Under the pieces are notes generated by a model that saw only the letters and a program-made list of their open reading frames with translations, was not told the DNA's origin and ran no database searches. DNA of 6,010 bases from Bacteroidota bacterium (lineage in GTDB: Bacteria; Bacteroidota; Ignavibacteria; Kryptoniales; JAKASW01). The position numbers and the translations under genes were made by a program. Positions 5,952 through 6,010 of the stretch are shown here, piece after piece (position 1 is the first letter of the stretch; every line of letters begins with the position of its first letter). The stretch spans positions 1 through 6,010 of the forward strand of contig JAJYJD010000223.1 in assembly GCA_021789755.1 (NCBI GenBank), in the 5' to 3' direction.

Positions 5952-6010
5952 TCTGATATGCTCTCTTTTCGTACGAGTGAATTCCGGTACGACTTCCGTC
6001 GCTTCACTGT
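5948..6010 (-). CDS. Possible C-terminal end of the gene upstream of the DUF4340 gene (partial)
   Basis: From the window edge one minus-strand frame is open for 20 codons and ends in TGA at 5950-5948, sharing ATGA with the DUF4340 start. The peptide begins TVKRRKSYRN, the sort of basic tail that follows a last membrane helix, which would suit a GldG-like auxiliary protein or permease. The piece is too short for a family call. A second frame, continuous with DUF4340, is also open, so the assignment is tentative. Confidence 0.4.
   Translation of the reverse strand, partial: TVKRRKSYRNSLVRKESISE

Overview
The window reads as a piece of an ordinary bacterial chromosome with balanced base composition. 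It holds six genes, or parts of genes, packed on both strands. The protein set is a Soj-type ParA/ParB pair, a membrane Fe-S oxidoreductase of the ETF:menaquinone oxidoreductase (EMO) type, a secreted protein with an AFA|Q cleavage site, and a DUF4340 protein of the kind found beside GldG-like ABC transporters. This fits a Bacteroidota/Chlorobiota/Ignavibacteria-like (FCB group) lineage, but there is no rRNA or other marker gene, so the assignment is an inference.

Layout. Positions 1-436 (minus) hold the first half of parB, cut by the window edge. Positions 433-1278 (minus) hold complete parA, overlapping parB by 4 bases (ATGA). Positions 1279-1390 are a short AT-rich intergenic stretch with a good sigma-70-like promoter facing parA. 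Positions 1391-2095 (minus) hold a short-chain dehydrogenase/reductase that starts with GTG. Positions 2096-2180 are a divergent promoter region with two 8-bp palindromes. Positions 2181-4196 (plus) hold the membrane Fe-S oxidoreductase. Thirty-one bases later, 4228-5052 (plus) holds a secreted protein of unknown function with a TTG start. Positions 5028-5951 (minus) hold the DUF4340 protein, whose 3' end overlaps the previous gene by 25 bases. Positions 5948-6010 (minus) probably carry the last codons of an upstream partner gene, again joined by ATGA. No gene-free stretch exceeds about 112 bases.

How the genes work together. ParA and ParB form the chromosome-segregation pair and are probably translationally coupled. 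The Fe-S oxidoreductase probably moves electrons between an electron-transfer flavoprotein and the quinone pool, as in fatty-acid or aromatic-acid oxidation, although no ETF or acyl-CoA dehydrogenase gene is visible here. The secreted protein is probably co-transcribed with it. The DUF4340 protein probably belongs to an ABC-transporter/GldG-like operon that lies mostly outside the window. I found no CRISPR array, tRNA, rRNA, insertion sequence, phage gene or defence system, and nothing that I would call a new system. The points worth a second look are modest: the convergent 3' overlap, the palindromes in the divergent promoter, the Cys-Thr variant in one cluster site of the oxidoreductase, and the uncharacterised secreted and DUF4340 proteins.
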